From: Mucilaginibacter aquariorum
GTDB taxonomy: Bacteria > Bacteroidota > Bacteroidia > Sphingobacteriales > Sphingobacteriaceae
DNA: 64,000 nucleotides
Assembly (NCBI RefSeq): GCF_024498135.1
Contig: NZ_JANHOH010000001.1
Coordinates: forward strand, 1,736,001-1,800,000
Direction: 5' to 3'
The position numbers and the translations under genes are program-made. The first letter of the stretch is position 1; every line of letters begins with the position of its first letter. Below the pieces are notes generated by a model. It saw only the letters and a list, made by a program, of their open reading frames with translations, had not been told where the DNA came from and made no database searches. This document shows, one piece after another, positions 35,445 to 43,421 of this stretch.

Positions 35445-36551
35445 TTGAAAAAAAATTATATCTATAAAGTGCTGGCAGCCATATCTGCAGTATGCCTGCT
35501 TATTGCAGCAATAATAGCTCTAAACAGCGGCATTGCACATGCCGGCCCTTTTTTAATTGCAACATTCGTTATACTTGCTATTGCCTTTAGGGGATTTGTT
35601 GCACTTAAAGGCTTCTCTTATACTCTTATCATTTTTGCGGCGGTTACAACAGCGTTATATTATCCGCAGTATTTCATCCAAATAAACGGCATTAAACTAT
35701 CTATACTCATTACACCATTAATACAGCTTATTATGTTTGGCATGGGCACATCAATGAGTATAAAAGATTTTGCCGGTGTAATAAAGATGCCCAAGGGTGT
35801 GTTTATAGGTGTGTTCAGTCATTTCCTGATTATGCCCCTGCTTGGTTTTACATTGGCCAAGCTAAGCGGTTTTCCGCCAGAAATTGCAGCCGGTATCATT
35901 TTGATAGGCTGCTCTCCAAATGGCATGGCCTCCAACGTTATCTCTTACCTGGCCAAAGCTAACCTTGCTTTATCTATCACCATTACGGCTGTATCAACCA
36001 TGCTTGCGCCTTTTTTCACCCCGCTGTTGATGAAACTACTGGGAGGAGGCTTTATTGAAATTGATGTATTAAATATGATGTGGGATATTTTCAAAATGGT
36101 TATTATACCCATTGGTGCCGGCATACTGTTTAACAGATACCTGCTTAAAAGAGCTAGGTGGCTTGAGGCTGCAATGCCCCTTGTATCCATGTTTGGCATT
36201 GCGCTTATTATTGTGGTCATCACAGCAGCAGGAAGAAGCAGCCTGTTAAACATCGGCTTTATGCTGATATTTTTGGTACTCATCCACAATTTATTAGGCT
36301 ACACGTTAGGTTATTGGTCTGGCCGGTTATTTAAAATGCCCGAACGCGATTGCCGAACTATGGCCATAGAGGTGGGTATGCAGAACGGTGGTTTGGCATC
36401 GGGATTGGCAAAAGAGATGGGTAAAATGGCAACTGTAGGTTTGGCACCGGCAGTATTTGGCCCGTTGATGAATATTACCGGTTCTTTATTGGCTACCTAC
36501 TGGCACCGCAAACCGCTTAACGATAAAAAAGAGCCCAATATCATTACTTAA
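35445..36551 (+). CDS. BASS-family (bile acid:Na+ symporter-like) organic anion carrier
   Basis: A 368-residue inner-membrane protein of about ten hydrophobic segments. BASS marks are LIMFGMGTSMSIKDF near residue 98, GIILIGCSPNGMASNVISYLAKANLALSI near 150 with the substrate/Na+ crossover region, and EVGMQNGGLASGLA near 310. BASS carriers in bacteria commonly move organic or 2-oxo acids rather than bile acids. The only plausible start is TTG at 35445, since no ATG lies between the upstream stop and the first membrane segment. As the last gene of the exported-enzyme set it probably imports the carbon acid they release. A strong terminator follows. Confidence 0.85.
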   Translation: MKKNYIYKVLAAISAVCLLIAAIIALNSGIAHAGPFLIATFVILAIAFRGFVALKGFSYTLIIFAAVTTALYYPQYFIQINGIKLSILITPLIQLIMFGMGTSMSIKDFAGVIKMPKGVFIGVFSHFLIMPLLGFTLAKLSGFPPEIAAGIILIGCSPNGMASNVISYLAKANLALSITITAVSTMLAPFFTPLLMKLLGGGFIEIDVLNMMWDIFKMVIIPIGAGILFNRYLLKRARWLEAAMPLVSMFGIALIIVVITAAGRSSLLNIGFMLIFLVLIHNLLGYTLGYWSGRLFKMPERDCRTMAIEVGMQNGGLASGLAKEMGKMATVGLAPAVFGPLMNITGSLLATYWHRKPLNDKKEPNIIT

Positions 36552-36556
36552 TAGCT

Positions 36557-36594
36557 TAAAGCATATGTAGCGATTATCTGCTACATATGCTTTA
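36557..36594 (+). terminator. Terminator after the BASS carrier gene
   Basis: A 15-base perfect stem (36557-36571 with 36580-36594) encloses an 8-base loop, six bases after the stop codon. The T-run is weak. It lies between convergent genes and could act in both directions. Confidence 0.65.
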
Positions 36595-36637
36595 GTTGAA
36601 AGGATCCGGGAGACTTTTTTCCGAATTTATTAGATAC

Positions 36638-38098
36638 TTAATGATCCAATTTTAGTGAGATGTTTTTGATGGCTTTATCTAACTTTTCTGTTTCGCTATA
36701 AAGGTGGTCTTCGGCCTGAAGGTATTCCCCCTGCTTATCATCACTTTGTTTGATCATTTCAATAATCCCCTTAATGTTACAAAGATGCCGCCTAATTTCA
36801 TGCGAGTTTATATAGGCAAGCTCTTCTTTCTTAGAATCAAACAATAACTTTTCATAATATCTTTTCTGCCGCACATTTCTATAGATCATGGCAACAACGC
36901 CGATAACCAATAATGCTACTACAACGAATAGTATCAGCCATGAGCGCTCTTTTTTGTAACCCTCCTCTTGTTTAAGGTATAGTCCCTGGATCTCGTCGAG
37001 CTTAATCTGCGAGGAAATATTCCCTACTTGTGTTAACCTGTTCAAATGATCTTTGTATTCTTTTAATGCCTGCTTAAAATCCTGGGCAGCCTGTTCATGC
37101 AACCTCTCTTTACCGGCAATCTCCCCTAATACTTCATACAAACGAAACTTTATTTCCGGATGGTTGTCTTGTTCTGGTTCGGCTATTAACCTGTTCAAGT
37201 AATACTTTGCCGAATCCAGATTTCCCCCTAAATAATATGCTTCAGCCAGGTTTTGTTCGTCAATATTAGCGTATCGATATGAGGTGTCTTTTTTTAATGC
37301 TAAAATACTTTGCAAAGCACTTGCATAATTATGGTTTAGCAGATCTAAATAATATTTAGTCCGCATTTTATAGGTGTACGACTTAGTAAGTCCCTTTTTT
37401 ACGGCCAGCTTATTATGATAAAACTTCAAAGAGTCGACCCTGTTCATTCTAAAAAAGGTTTCAGCTTTGTTATAATATATCAGATATTGGATCCTCGGTT
37501 GATCAAGCTTGTACTTCTCAAATATTGATTGGGCCTGATCTAAATTATATAATGACTGGTTGTAGATATAATTTCTATAAAATATGTCAGAAATATTTAT
37601 GGCGATCAAAACCTGCAAATAAGCATCCTTGAGTAAAATTGCTTCCTTTTTGGCTAAGCTAAAGCTATTAACAGCATCAATGGTATTGCCTTTATAAGTT
37701 TGTAAAAATGCTAAATGACTAAAAAAGGTATATAAAAGATAATGATCAGCCTTTTTCCCTGCCTCCTCTATTGCATTCAGGAGATTGTCTTCCGCTTCAT
37801 TTAAACGCGATATACGTCGTTGATAAATGCCTTCAATGAAATACTCGAACGCTATTCTGTTTGGCTCTTTATACCTGTAAAGAAGCTCCCTGGTTTGTAC
37901 CTGGGCGGCTTTAAATTCATTCATAGGTATATGATCAAAAGTCCCTAGGATGTAAGTCATCAATTTTTTTTCTTTCGGGTACTGATCTTTCATTAGTAAA
38001 ATATTCGAAAGAGAGTCGGCTTTGTTTGGCGCTGAAAACGCATAGGAACAATGAAAAACCGAATAAAAAAACATGAATAAAAACACTTTTTTTAACAT
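36638..38098 (-). CDS. TPR sensor protein ending in a DHp-like segment, no ATPase domain
   Basis: A 486-residue protein with signal peptide (1-22), about 350 residues of tetratricopeptide-like helical repeats in the periplasm, one membrane segment (WLILFVVVALLVIGVVAMIY near 387-406) and a short cytoplasmic tail. The tail has a histidine-kinase dimerisation-type helix pair: SHEIRRHLCNIKGIIEMI with a candidate phospho-histidine, and ETEKLDKAIKNIS. It stops exactly where the HATPase domain would begin. The stop is followed by a terminator, and no continuation is seen in another frame, so this looks natural rather than frameshifted. It may be phosphorylated by a partner kinase, or signal by dimerisation. 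Next gene is a divergent AraC regulator. Confidence 0.75.
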   Translation of the reverse strand: MLKKVFLFMFFYSVFHCSYAFSAPNKADSLSNILLMKDQYPKEKKLMTYILGTFDHIPMNEFKAAQVQTRELLYRYKEPNRIAFEYFIEGIYQRRISRLNEAEDNLLNAIEEAGKKADHYLLYTFFSHLAFLQTYKGNTIDAVNSFSLAKKEAILLKDAYLQVLIAINISDIFYRNYIYNQSLYNLDQAQSIFEKYKLDQPRIQYLIYYNKAETFFRMNRVDSLKFYHNKLAVKKGLTKSYTYKMRTKYYLDLLNHNYASALQSILALKKDTSYRYANIDEQNLAEAYYLGGNLDSAKYYLNRLIAEPEQDNHPEIKFRLYEVLGEIAGKERLHEQAAQDFKQALKEYKDHLNRLTQVGNISSQIKLDEIQGLYLKQEEGYKKERSWLILFVVVALLVIGVVAMIYRNVRQKRYYEKLLFDSKKEELAYINSHEIRRHLCNIKGIIEMIKQSDDKQGEYLQAEDHLYSETEKLDKAIKNISLKLDH

Positions 38099-38535
38099 AG
38101 ACGAATATTTTTTTATAATTCTAAAACTCTCAAGATATAAAGTGCTTAAAAGTTAATAATAAAATATCAGGAAGCAAAACTTAGTGTTTATACGCTGGAA
38201 AATTTATTAGGTTGGAAAACGTTGGTTCGATCTTCATGTAAAAAGATTTTCAAAATCGAATCGACATAAGTAGTGTTATTTATAAGGGGTTATAAAATAA
38301 TATTACAACTTTGGTGTTTAAAATATACCTACACGGCACTATTGGTCCCTGCAGATCATAGTAAACCTAAACAATAAGAATTGCAATTAAAATACGTGGA
38401 ACTACGTGATTTATATTTCACTTAACGAAATATATTTATTAAAAAGGAGTATGTAAGTAAATAGCAATAAAAGCCGATTGTGCTATTTCTTTTACTTTGG
38501 ATGATCATAGTATCTTTAAGTCAATAATAAGCCCC
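38099..38535. other. 437-base divergent intergenic region
   Basis: AT-rich gap between the TPR sensor and AraC genes. It contains a short direct repeat TACGTG (in ACGTGGAACTACGTG near 38393) and AAGGAG-type purine-rich DNA near 38445. No credible small gene was recognised. Confidence 0.45.
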
Positions 38536-39471
38536 ATGAAAGCAACCGATAAACTGATCTTCAATAATCTGAAAGAGCAATACGTTCATTTTGGCTTGCC
38601 TTTGGATGAAATTGATGATAAAACCGAGTTTACCATTCATGATATAAAGAACATTCATCTCGACCTGCCTTTCCAGTCGCCGGTTTACCGGGCTAACTTT
38701 TTCAGTTTTGTTTTTGTGAAAAACGGATACGGCCAGTACACTACCGATGACAAATTATTTAAGACCATGCCCGGTATTATATATTTCACCAACCCGGGGC
38801 ACTTTAAATCGCATTTGTGGAAGAGCCTCAAGGAAGTTTTTCTTGTTACGCTCAGCGAATCGTTTCTTAAAGAGAATGTTCACCAGGACATATTTGAAGA
38901 ATTCCCCTTCCTGCTGGCCGAAACAGTGCAGCCACGGGTATTAAGCCCCGATGTATTTGCCGAGTTTGAGCAGCTTTATAAACAAATACAAAAGGAATAC
39001 ACCAAAAATTCGCCATATCGTAACCGGCTTATAGGCAACCTGTTTGTGGTGCTATTACTAAAGATAAAAGAATATTTCTGGGAAGATTACAACCCCATAT
39101 ACGAGGGTAACCGAAGCTCGCAGATCGTGAAAAACTTTAAACTAACCTTAGAAAAGCATTACCGCGATCTAAGCAGCGGTAAAGTTGAAAAAGCGTTCCG
39201 CGTACAGGATTATGCCGATGCGCAGGCATTGCACCCAAACTATTTAAGTAACGTTATTAAAACTAAAACCGGGAAGGCCATTGGCACCTGGATAGCTGAT
39301 AAAACCATTGCCGAAGCAAAATCTCTCCTGCAAAATTCATCTACCTCGATAAAAGAAATAGCTTATTTGTTAGGCTTTGCCGAGTCTGCACACTTTAGCA
39401 ATTACTTCAAAAAACACACTAATATCTCTCCTGTGCTGTTCAGAAAACAGCATAATTCGCTAGCATCTTAG
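38536..39471 (+). CDS. AraC-family transcriptional regulator
   Basis: From ATG 38536 the protein has 311 residues (MKATDKLIFNNL); the frame also runs from a TTG at 38497. The N-terminal cupin-like region has FQSPVYRANFFSFVFVKNGYG and PGIIYFTNPGHFKS. The C-terminal double helix-turn-helix has YADAQALHPNYLSNVIKTKTGKAIGTWI and SIKEIAYLLGFAESAHFSNYFKKHT. Regulators of this type in Bacteroidota commonly stand next to short-chain dehydrogenase genes they control, and two such genes follow on the same strand 111 bases downstream. The inducer is unknown. Confidence 0.92.
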   Translation: MKATDKLIFNNLKEQYVHFGLPLDEIDDKTEFTIHDIKNIHLDLPFQSPVYRANFFSFVFVKNGYGQYTTDDKLFKTMPGIIYFTNPGHFKSHLWKSLKEVFLVTLSESFLKENVHQDIFEEFPFLLAETVQPRVLSPDVFAEFEQLYKQIQKEYTKNSPYRNRLIGNLFVVLLLKIKEYFWEDYNPIYEGNRSSQIVKNFKLTLEKHYRDLSSGKVEKAFRVQDYADAQALHPNYLSNVIKTKTGKAIGTWIADKTIAEAKSLLQNSSTSIKEIAYLLGFAESAHFSNYFKKHTNISPVLFRKQHNSLAS

Positions 39472-39582
39472 AAATATGTATGTAATGCTTTAATATGTGT
39501 ATCATTTGGGGTACCCGTAACCCCCACCTTTGTTTTGTCAATCAACGATAACAAAAACAAACAAGATAAAACAAAGGAAATC

Positions 39583-40323
39583 ATGAACACACTATCAGAA
39601 AAAGTAATTTTAGTAACTGGCGCTTCAAGAGGTATTGGCGCTGTTGTAGCACAAAAACTGGCCAATGCCGGTGCAAAAGTAATTGTAAACTATGCCGGTG
39701 GTAAAGAAGCCGCCGACCAAACAGTTGAGGCCATCAAACAAAATGGCGGCGATGCCATAGCCATTCAGGCTGATGTAAGCAAAACTGAAGATGTTAAAAA
39801 CATGTTTGACGCGGCAATTGCACATTACGGTAAAATTGATGTATTGGTAAACAACGCCGGCATCATGATAACAAAACTTTTAAGGGATACTACCGATGAA
39901 GATTTTGAGCGCCAGTTCAGCATCAATGTAAAAGGCACATTTAACACCATGCGTGAGGCCGCTACCCGCCTGGCCGATAAGGGCAGCATTATCAACTTTT
40001 CTTCAACCACTACCCGTTTAATGATGCCTACCTATAGTACTTATGTAGCTTCTAAAGCCGCGGTTGAGCAATTAACCCGTGTATTTGCTAAAGAGGTTGG
40101 CGCAAGGGGGATCAACGTAAACTCTGTATCCCCGGGCCCTACCAATACCGAACTATTCACTAAAGGTAAACCACAGGAATTGATAGACGGCCTGGCATCA
40201 CTATCTGCCTTTAACCGCATTGGCGAACCCGAAGACACTGCCAAAGTAGTAGTATTCCTTGCAGGCGATGATGCAAAATGGATAAACGGCCAAAATATAG
40301 GCGCTAATGGCGGAATGGCTTAA
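39583..40323 (+). CDS. Short-chain dehydrogenase/reductase (FabG-like), first of pair
   Basis: ATG 39583 follows AAAGGAAATC and gives MNTLSEKVILVTGASRG, 246 residues. It carries the Rossmann motif TGASRGIG, the NNAG motif (VLVNNAGIM), the catalytic Ser in INFSSTT and the Tyr-Lys pair in YVASK. A longer reading from a TTG at 39535 would add only an unlikely charged leader. It is a cytosolic NAD(P)-dependent oxidoreductase of unknown substrate. Likely cotranscribed with the second SDR gene 68 bases downstream and controlled by the AraC regulator before it. Confidence 0.92.
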   Translation: MNTLSEKVILVTGASRGIGAVVAQKLANAGAKVIVNYAGGKEAADQTVEAIKQNGGDAIAIQADVSKTEDVKNMFDAAIAHYGKIDVLVNNAGIMITKLLRDTTDEDFERQFSINVKGTFNTMREAATRLADKGSIINFSSTTTRLMMPTYSTYVASKAAVEQLTRVFAKEVGARGINVNSVSPGPTNTELFTKGKPQELIDGLASLSAFNRIGEPEDTAKVVVFLAGDDAKWINGQNIGANGGMA

Positions 40324-40391
40324 TTAGAAATAAGAGGTTAGAATCAAGAGACAAGAATTAACAAATCACAACAATTTTAAATATAAGAATC

Positions 40392-41144
40392 ATGAACTCA
40401 TTAAAAAATAAAGTAGCATTAATAACCGGATCAGCGAGAGGTTTGGGTAAAGCAATTGCAGAACGTTACGCAGCATTAGGTGCAGACATTGTATTAAACT
40501 ACTCCCGCGATAAAGCATCGGCAGATGAAGTATTGAGCAATATACAAGCTATGGGCGCACGTGTTATAGCCGTACAGGCAGATGTAAGTAAAGTTGCCGA
40601 CCTGGAACGTTTATTTGTAGAAGCTATAAAAGAATTTGGGAAGATAGACATAGTGGTGGCCAATGCAGGTATAGAACTGGTGGAAACCCCGGTGGTTGAT
40701 TTTACTGAAGAACAATTTGACCGTGTTTTCGGCATCAACACCAAAGGCACTTATTTTACTATGCAGCAAGCGGCTAAACACGTAGAAAACAATGGCCGCA
40801 TTATATACATCGCATCAAGCACTACATCGTTCCCGGTACCGGGGATGGCAGTGTATGGCGGCAGCAAAACTACACCACGCTATTTAGTTGATATCCTTTC
40901 AAAAGAAATTGGCCACAAAGGTGTAACGGTTAATTCAATCATCCCATTCGCGGTAGATCATTCGGGCATTTTTGCAGAACCAGACAGCTACCCCGAATTA
41001 AGAAAACAATTGCTGGACAGCTGCCCTATGGGCCGTTTAGCCGAAGTAGAAGATGTAGCCAATGCTGCAGAGTTCTTCGCCAGCGACCTGTCATCATTTG
41101 TGAGCGGCCAGCATTTACTGGTAAATGGCGGCGCAACTAATTAA
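40392..41144 (+). CDS. Short-chain dehydrogenase/reductase, second of pair
   Basis: A 250-residue SDR: ITGSARGLG coenzyme motif, VVANAGIEL, catalytic Ser in IASSTTSF and the Tyr-Lys pair in YGGSK. The C-terminal SGQHLLVNGGATN is typical of classical SDRs. It is clearly related to, but not a recent copy of, the preceding SDR. Such AraC-SDR-SDR sets often reduce aldehydes or ketones; no more specific assignment can be supported. A strong terminator follows. Confidence 0.9.
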   Translation: MNSLKNKVALITGSARGLGKAIAERYAALGADIVLNYSRDKASADEVLSNIQAMGARVIAVQADVSKVADLERLFVEAIKEFGKIDIVVANAGIELVETPVVDFTEEQFDRVFGINTKGTYFTMQQAAKHVENNGRIIYIASSTTSFPVPGMAVYGGSKTTPRYLVDILSKEIGHKGVTVNSIIPFAVDHSGIFAEPDSYPELRKQLLDSCPMGRLAEVEDVANAAEFFASDLSSFVSGQHLLVNGGATN

Positions 41145-41161
41145 TATTTCCATCTCAAGCA

Positions 41162-41194
41162 AAAAGAGGCAGCGTGTTATACGTTGCCTCTTTT
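41162..41194 (+). terminator. Terminator after the SDR pair
   Basis: AAAAGAGGCA (41162-41171) pairs with TGCCTCTTTT (41185-41194), with further pairing inside. The T-run on one arm and the A-run on the other make it work in either direction. Confidence 0.85.
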
Positions 41195-41387
41195 GTTATA
41201 TAAATACCTCGTCATTCTGAGTTATCAAATCTCGTAGCCTTTGAAGGTGCAATGACAGATCTTTGCGGCGGCGTGCAGCGTGACCGATTATATTATGTGC
41301 ATGTTTGCTTGCGCCAGGTTTGGATTTAATGGTGACGTTATTTCGTCAGTAGCCTATTTTTTAAATAAATCATTATCAGTTACTTAC

Positions 41388-41425
41388 GTGTTCGCGATGG
41401 CGTTCACGGCGGTGAACGTGAACAC
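41388..41425. repeat. GC-rich compound stem-loop in intergenic DNA
   Basis: Between the SDR terminator and the DUF4395 gene, an outer stem GTGTTC/GAACAC (41388-41393, 41420-41425) encloses an inner stem CGTTCAC/GTGAACG (41401-41407, 41412-41418). The base composition is unlike the AT-rich flank, suggesting a dispersed repeat. The remainder of 41195-41481 (with CGTCATTCTGAG at 41210-41221 and AATGACAG near 41251) looks like remnants of another repeat and holds no credible gene. Confidence 0.45.
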
Positions 41426-41481
41426 TTTTCACGCCTTTACTAAAATTGTTATGGGTGATCTATTGAAGAATCTATCGCCGG

Positions 41482-41934
41482 CTATTTCTTTCCAAATACC
41501 TTACTTACCTTTTGCAAACCGGTATAAACATAACATCCCATGCAAAATGCCGCGAATGATTCCAGGAAAGCAAAAATACAAAGCATTGCAGCAAGCGGCA
41601 CTAAAAATATATTCCAGCCTGCAATTATAGCCACTAAAATAGCCGCGACGAATACGAACCCCATGCCTGCTGCAAAGCGCTTGGGGCCACGGTCAGTTAG
41701 CTTAACGGGCAATTTAAACTGCTTAACAAATACGTCGGCAAGCCACCCCAGCAGGCTATACTTTTGCATATTAAAGGCGCGTGCAAAAAAATCTGCCAGT
41801 AATAAAAGGATTATAAAATTATACCCTGTTAATAAAAAACCCGCCCCTAATAACAGCACTAATAAGGCTACTACCCTTACTTTGTTTTCGTTCACTTTTA
41901 CATGGTCAACCGGGCATTGCAGATCTTCACTCAT
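41482..41934 (-). CDS. DUF4395 family membrane protein
   Basis: A 150-residue protein with four hydrophobic segments (about 22-50 as two, then 88-105 and 108-128). It carries the marks of the DUF4395 family: an N-terminal CPVDHVKVNENKVR segment, NMQKYSLLGWLADVFVKQF, a GPKRFAAGMG turn and a late cysteine pair in FCMGCYVYTGL. The conserved cysteines hint at metal or redox chemistry in the membrane, but the family's function is unknown. Divergent from the putative papain-like gene. Confidence 0.82.
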   Translation of the reverse strand: MSEDLQCPVDHVKVNENKVRVVALLVLLLGAGFLLTGYNFIILLLLADFFARAFNMQKYSLLGWLADVFVKQFKLPVKLTDRGPKRFAAGMGFVFVAAILVAIIAGWNIFLVPLAAMLCIFAFLESFAAFCMGCYVYTGLQKVSKVFGKK

Positions 41935-42075
41935 GATTTTATTAATTAATAACTATAAAACTTAGCCTAAAAAACAAATATAGCGATGGCTTATGTTAAG
42001 TATTGTAAAATTATTCTGACAGCTTGGCAAGCTATATATTAGTTACTATATTTATCGCGTATGGTAATGCATTGT

Positions 42076-42099
42076 TACGTTTACATGCATTTAAACGTA
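42076..42099. promoter_or_regulatory. Palindromic site in divergent intergenic region
   Basis: TACGTTTA (42076-42083) and TAAACGTA (42092-42099) form a perfect 8-base inverted repeat around CATGCATT, itself containing ATGCAT. It lies 70 bases before the plus-strand gene and 142 bases before the minus-strand gene, a natural operator position. Confidence 0.3.
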
Positions 42100-42168
42100 T
42101 ATATTGTTGTAGCCGATAGGAACCCCTCCGCCTAAACGCGTTTTACCTTATCGTTTCACAATGCTAAT

Positions 42169-43314
42169 ATGAAAAGTACTAATCTATCCGTTTATCTTAA
42201 GCCGATACTTTTAGCACTGTTAATACACAGTAGCTTCATTGCCCATGCCCAGTTATCGGCATCAATGCCCTACCGTGTAAACAAGCCTGATTCATTAACC
42301 AGCACCTTACCTTTCAGCGAAAATAAAGAACGTTCTGTTGTAGTGGCCCCAGCTGCAAAAGCTAATATTTTTGACGATGAGGACGACAACAAACTGCAAA
42401 AAACTATTGCGCTTAACCTAAGCAAATCGCAGGAGCGTAAACAGTTAATGGAGTATTTAAAACAGCTGGAGCTGGGTAACACCGTAGCCGAGAATCAAAA
42501 GAACAATAAAGCCTTATACCGTTTTGCTAACCTGTTTGCACGGTTAAAATTGTATCCGCTGGCCATGAAATGCTTTTTTAAGACCATACAGCGCGAGAAT
42601 AAGAAAGTCCGGCAAAACAGCGAGAAAGTGGCCGATACTGATGCTGTGGAACCGGATGAACTGCCAATTAACGCCAAGGACGACTCACTGGTTAACCAAC
42701 AGGCACTGCAAGTAAAAAAAGCCAAAAGTAAATACACAAGTTACAAACGCATTGTAAGCACCTTTAACGATAATAAGCCTACTGTGGCTTATGCCCTGCT
42801 TTTTCATGTAAAGCAACCCGTATCCGGTAAGCCTAAAGTGTTTGTTTTTAGTAATACCGGCCATACGTTTATCACGCTGATAAAATACAATGCCGATTCT
42901 ACCTATGTATCCTGTTCGTTTGGATTTTATCCTAAAAAGGAGAAGATCTTATTTGCCACTCCGTGGGACCCAACTTCCGAATCGGAATTTAAGAACGACG
43001 CAGGCCATCAATGGGATGAGGTTGTAGGTAAATTCATCTCTAAAAGAAGCTTTGAGAACATACTTAAACTAACCAAAAAATACAACGACCTGGAGTACCA
43101 CCTAAGCAACAACAACTGTACAGATTTTTGCCTGCAGGCCGCTACTTTAGCCGGTTTAAGCATAAAAAACACGAAGGCTAAATGGCCATTGGGTTATGGC
43201 AATAACCCCGGTGTTACAGGCCAAAGTTTGATGGATGGCACTTATAACAATACAGATATGCAACCGGATAGTAACTTGTTCAAGGCTTTGAATATTGACC
43301 CGGTTGTTAAATAA
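42169..43314 (+). CDS. Exported protein with possible permuted papain-like domain
   Basis: A 381-residue protein not assigned to a named family with certainty. It has a signal peptide (1-27, FIAHAQ), an acidic linker, a helical segment (about 80-200) rich in lysine, and a C-terminal domain. In the latter, H232 in NTGHTFITLIKY precedes C317 in NNNCTDFCLQAATLAG. A histidine strand followed by NNC-T/x-F-helix is the order seen in circularly permuted NlpC/P60-like (papain-fold) proteins, so a thiol hydrolase or transferase acting on cell wall or lipid is possible. The gene stands alone; no operon context helps. Confidence 0.55.
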   Translation: MKSTNLSVYLKPILLALLIHSSFIAHAQLSASMPYRVNKPDSLTSTLPFSENKERSVVVAPAAKANIFDDEDDNKLQKTIALNLSKSQERKQLMEYLKQLELGNTVAENQKNNKALYRFANLFARLKLYPLAMKCFFKTIQRENKKVRQNSEKVADTDAVEPDELPINAKDDSLVNQQALQVKKAKSKYTSYKRIVSTFNDNKPTVAYALLFHVKQPVSGKPKVFVFSNTGHTFITLIKYNADSTYVSCSFGFYPKKEKILFATPWDPTSESEFKNDAGHQWDEVVGKFISKRSFENILKLTKKYNDLEYHLSNNNCTDFCLQAATLAGLSIKNTKAKWPLGYGNNPGVTGQSLMDGTYNNTDMQPDSNLFKALNIDPVVK

Positions 43315-43421
43315 TTATCTGCGCGTACCCGGCCACATAATGGCATTTTCGAATAATTTATTTTGCAGATTGGTGGTAAAAATATGATCGCCGTGCCCCA
43401 TGTTCAGGTCTATTTTCCTGC
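43315..43421 (-). pseudogene. Fragment of a second ThuA C-terminus
   Basis: Directly after the ThuA stop, but shifted in frame, about 33 codons read KIDLNMGHGDHIFTTNLQN followed by KLFENAIMWPGTRR and a stop at 43315. The GHGD..F...QN.LF.NA..W pattern matches the tail of ThuA-type proteins, and corresponds to the GHSPNLFDNP...LFSNAIFWAAG ending of the intact gene. No start codon or N-terminus is present. It is best read as the remnant of a tandem thuA paralogue left by a deletion. Seen directly: the frame and motif; inferred: the deletion. Confidence 0.5.

Noticed and set aside
35445..36551. Bile acid uptake as the function of the BASS carrier
   Set aside because: The family name is historical; nothing in the context suggests sterols, and bacterial members often carry small organic acids.
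36552..36637. Frameshifted ATPase domain continuing the TPR sensor
   Set aside because: Only 86 bases remain before the convergent carrier gene, and they hold a terminator; no HATPase motifs can be read.
41280..41630. A 116-codon plus-strand frame after the SDR pair as a gene
   Set aside because: Its first half covers the repeat/stem-loop region and its second half is antisense to the DUF4395 gene; no family resemblance.
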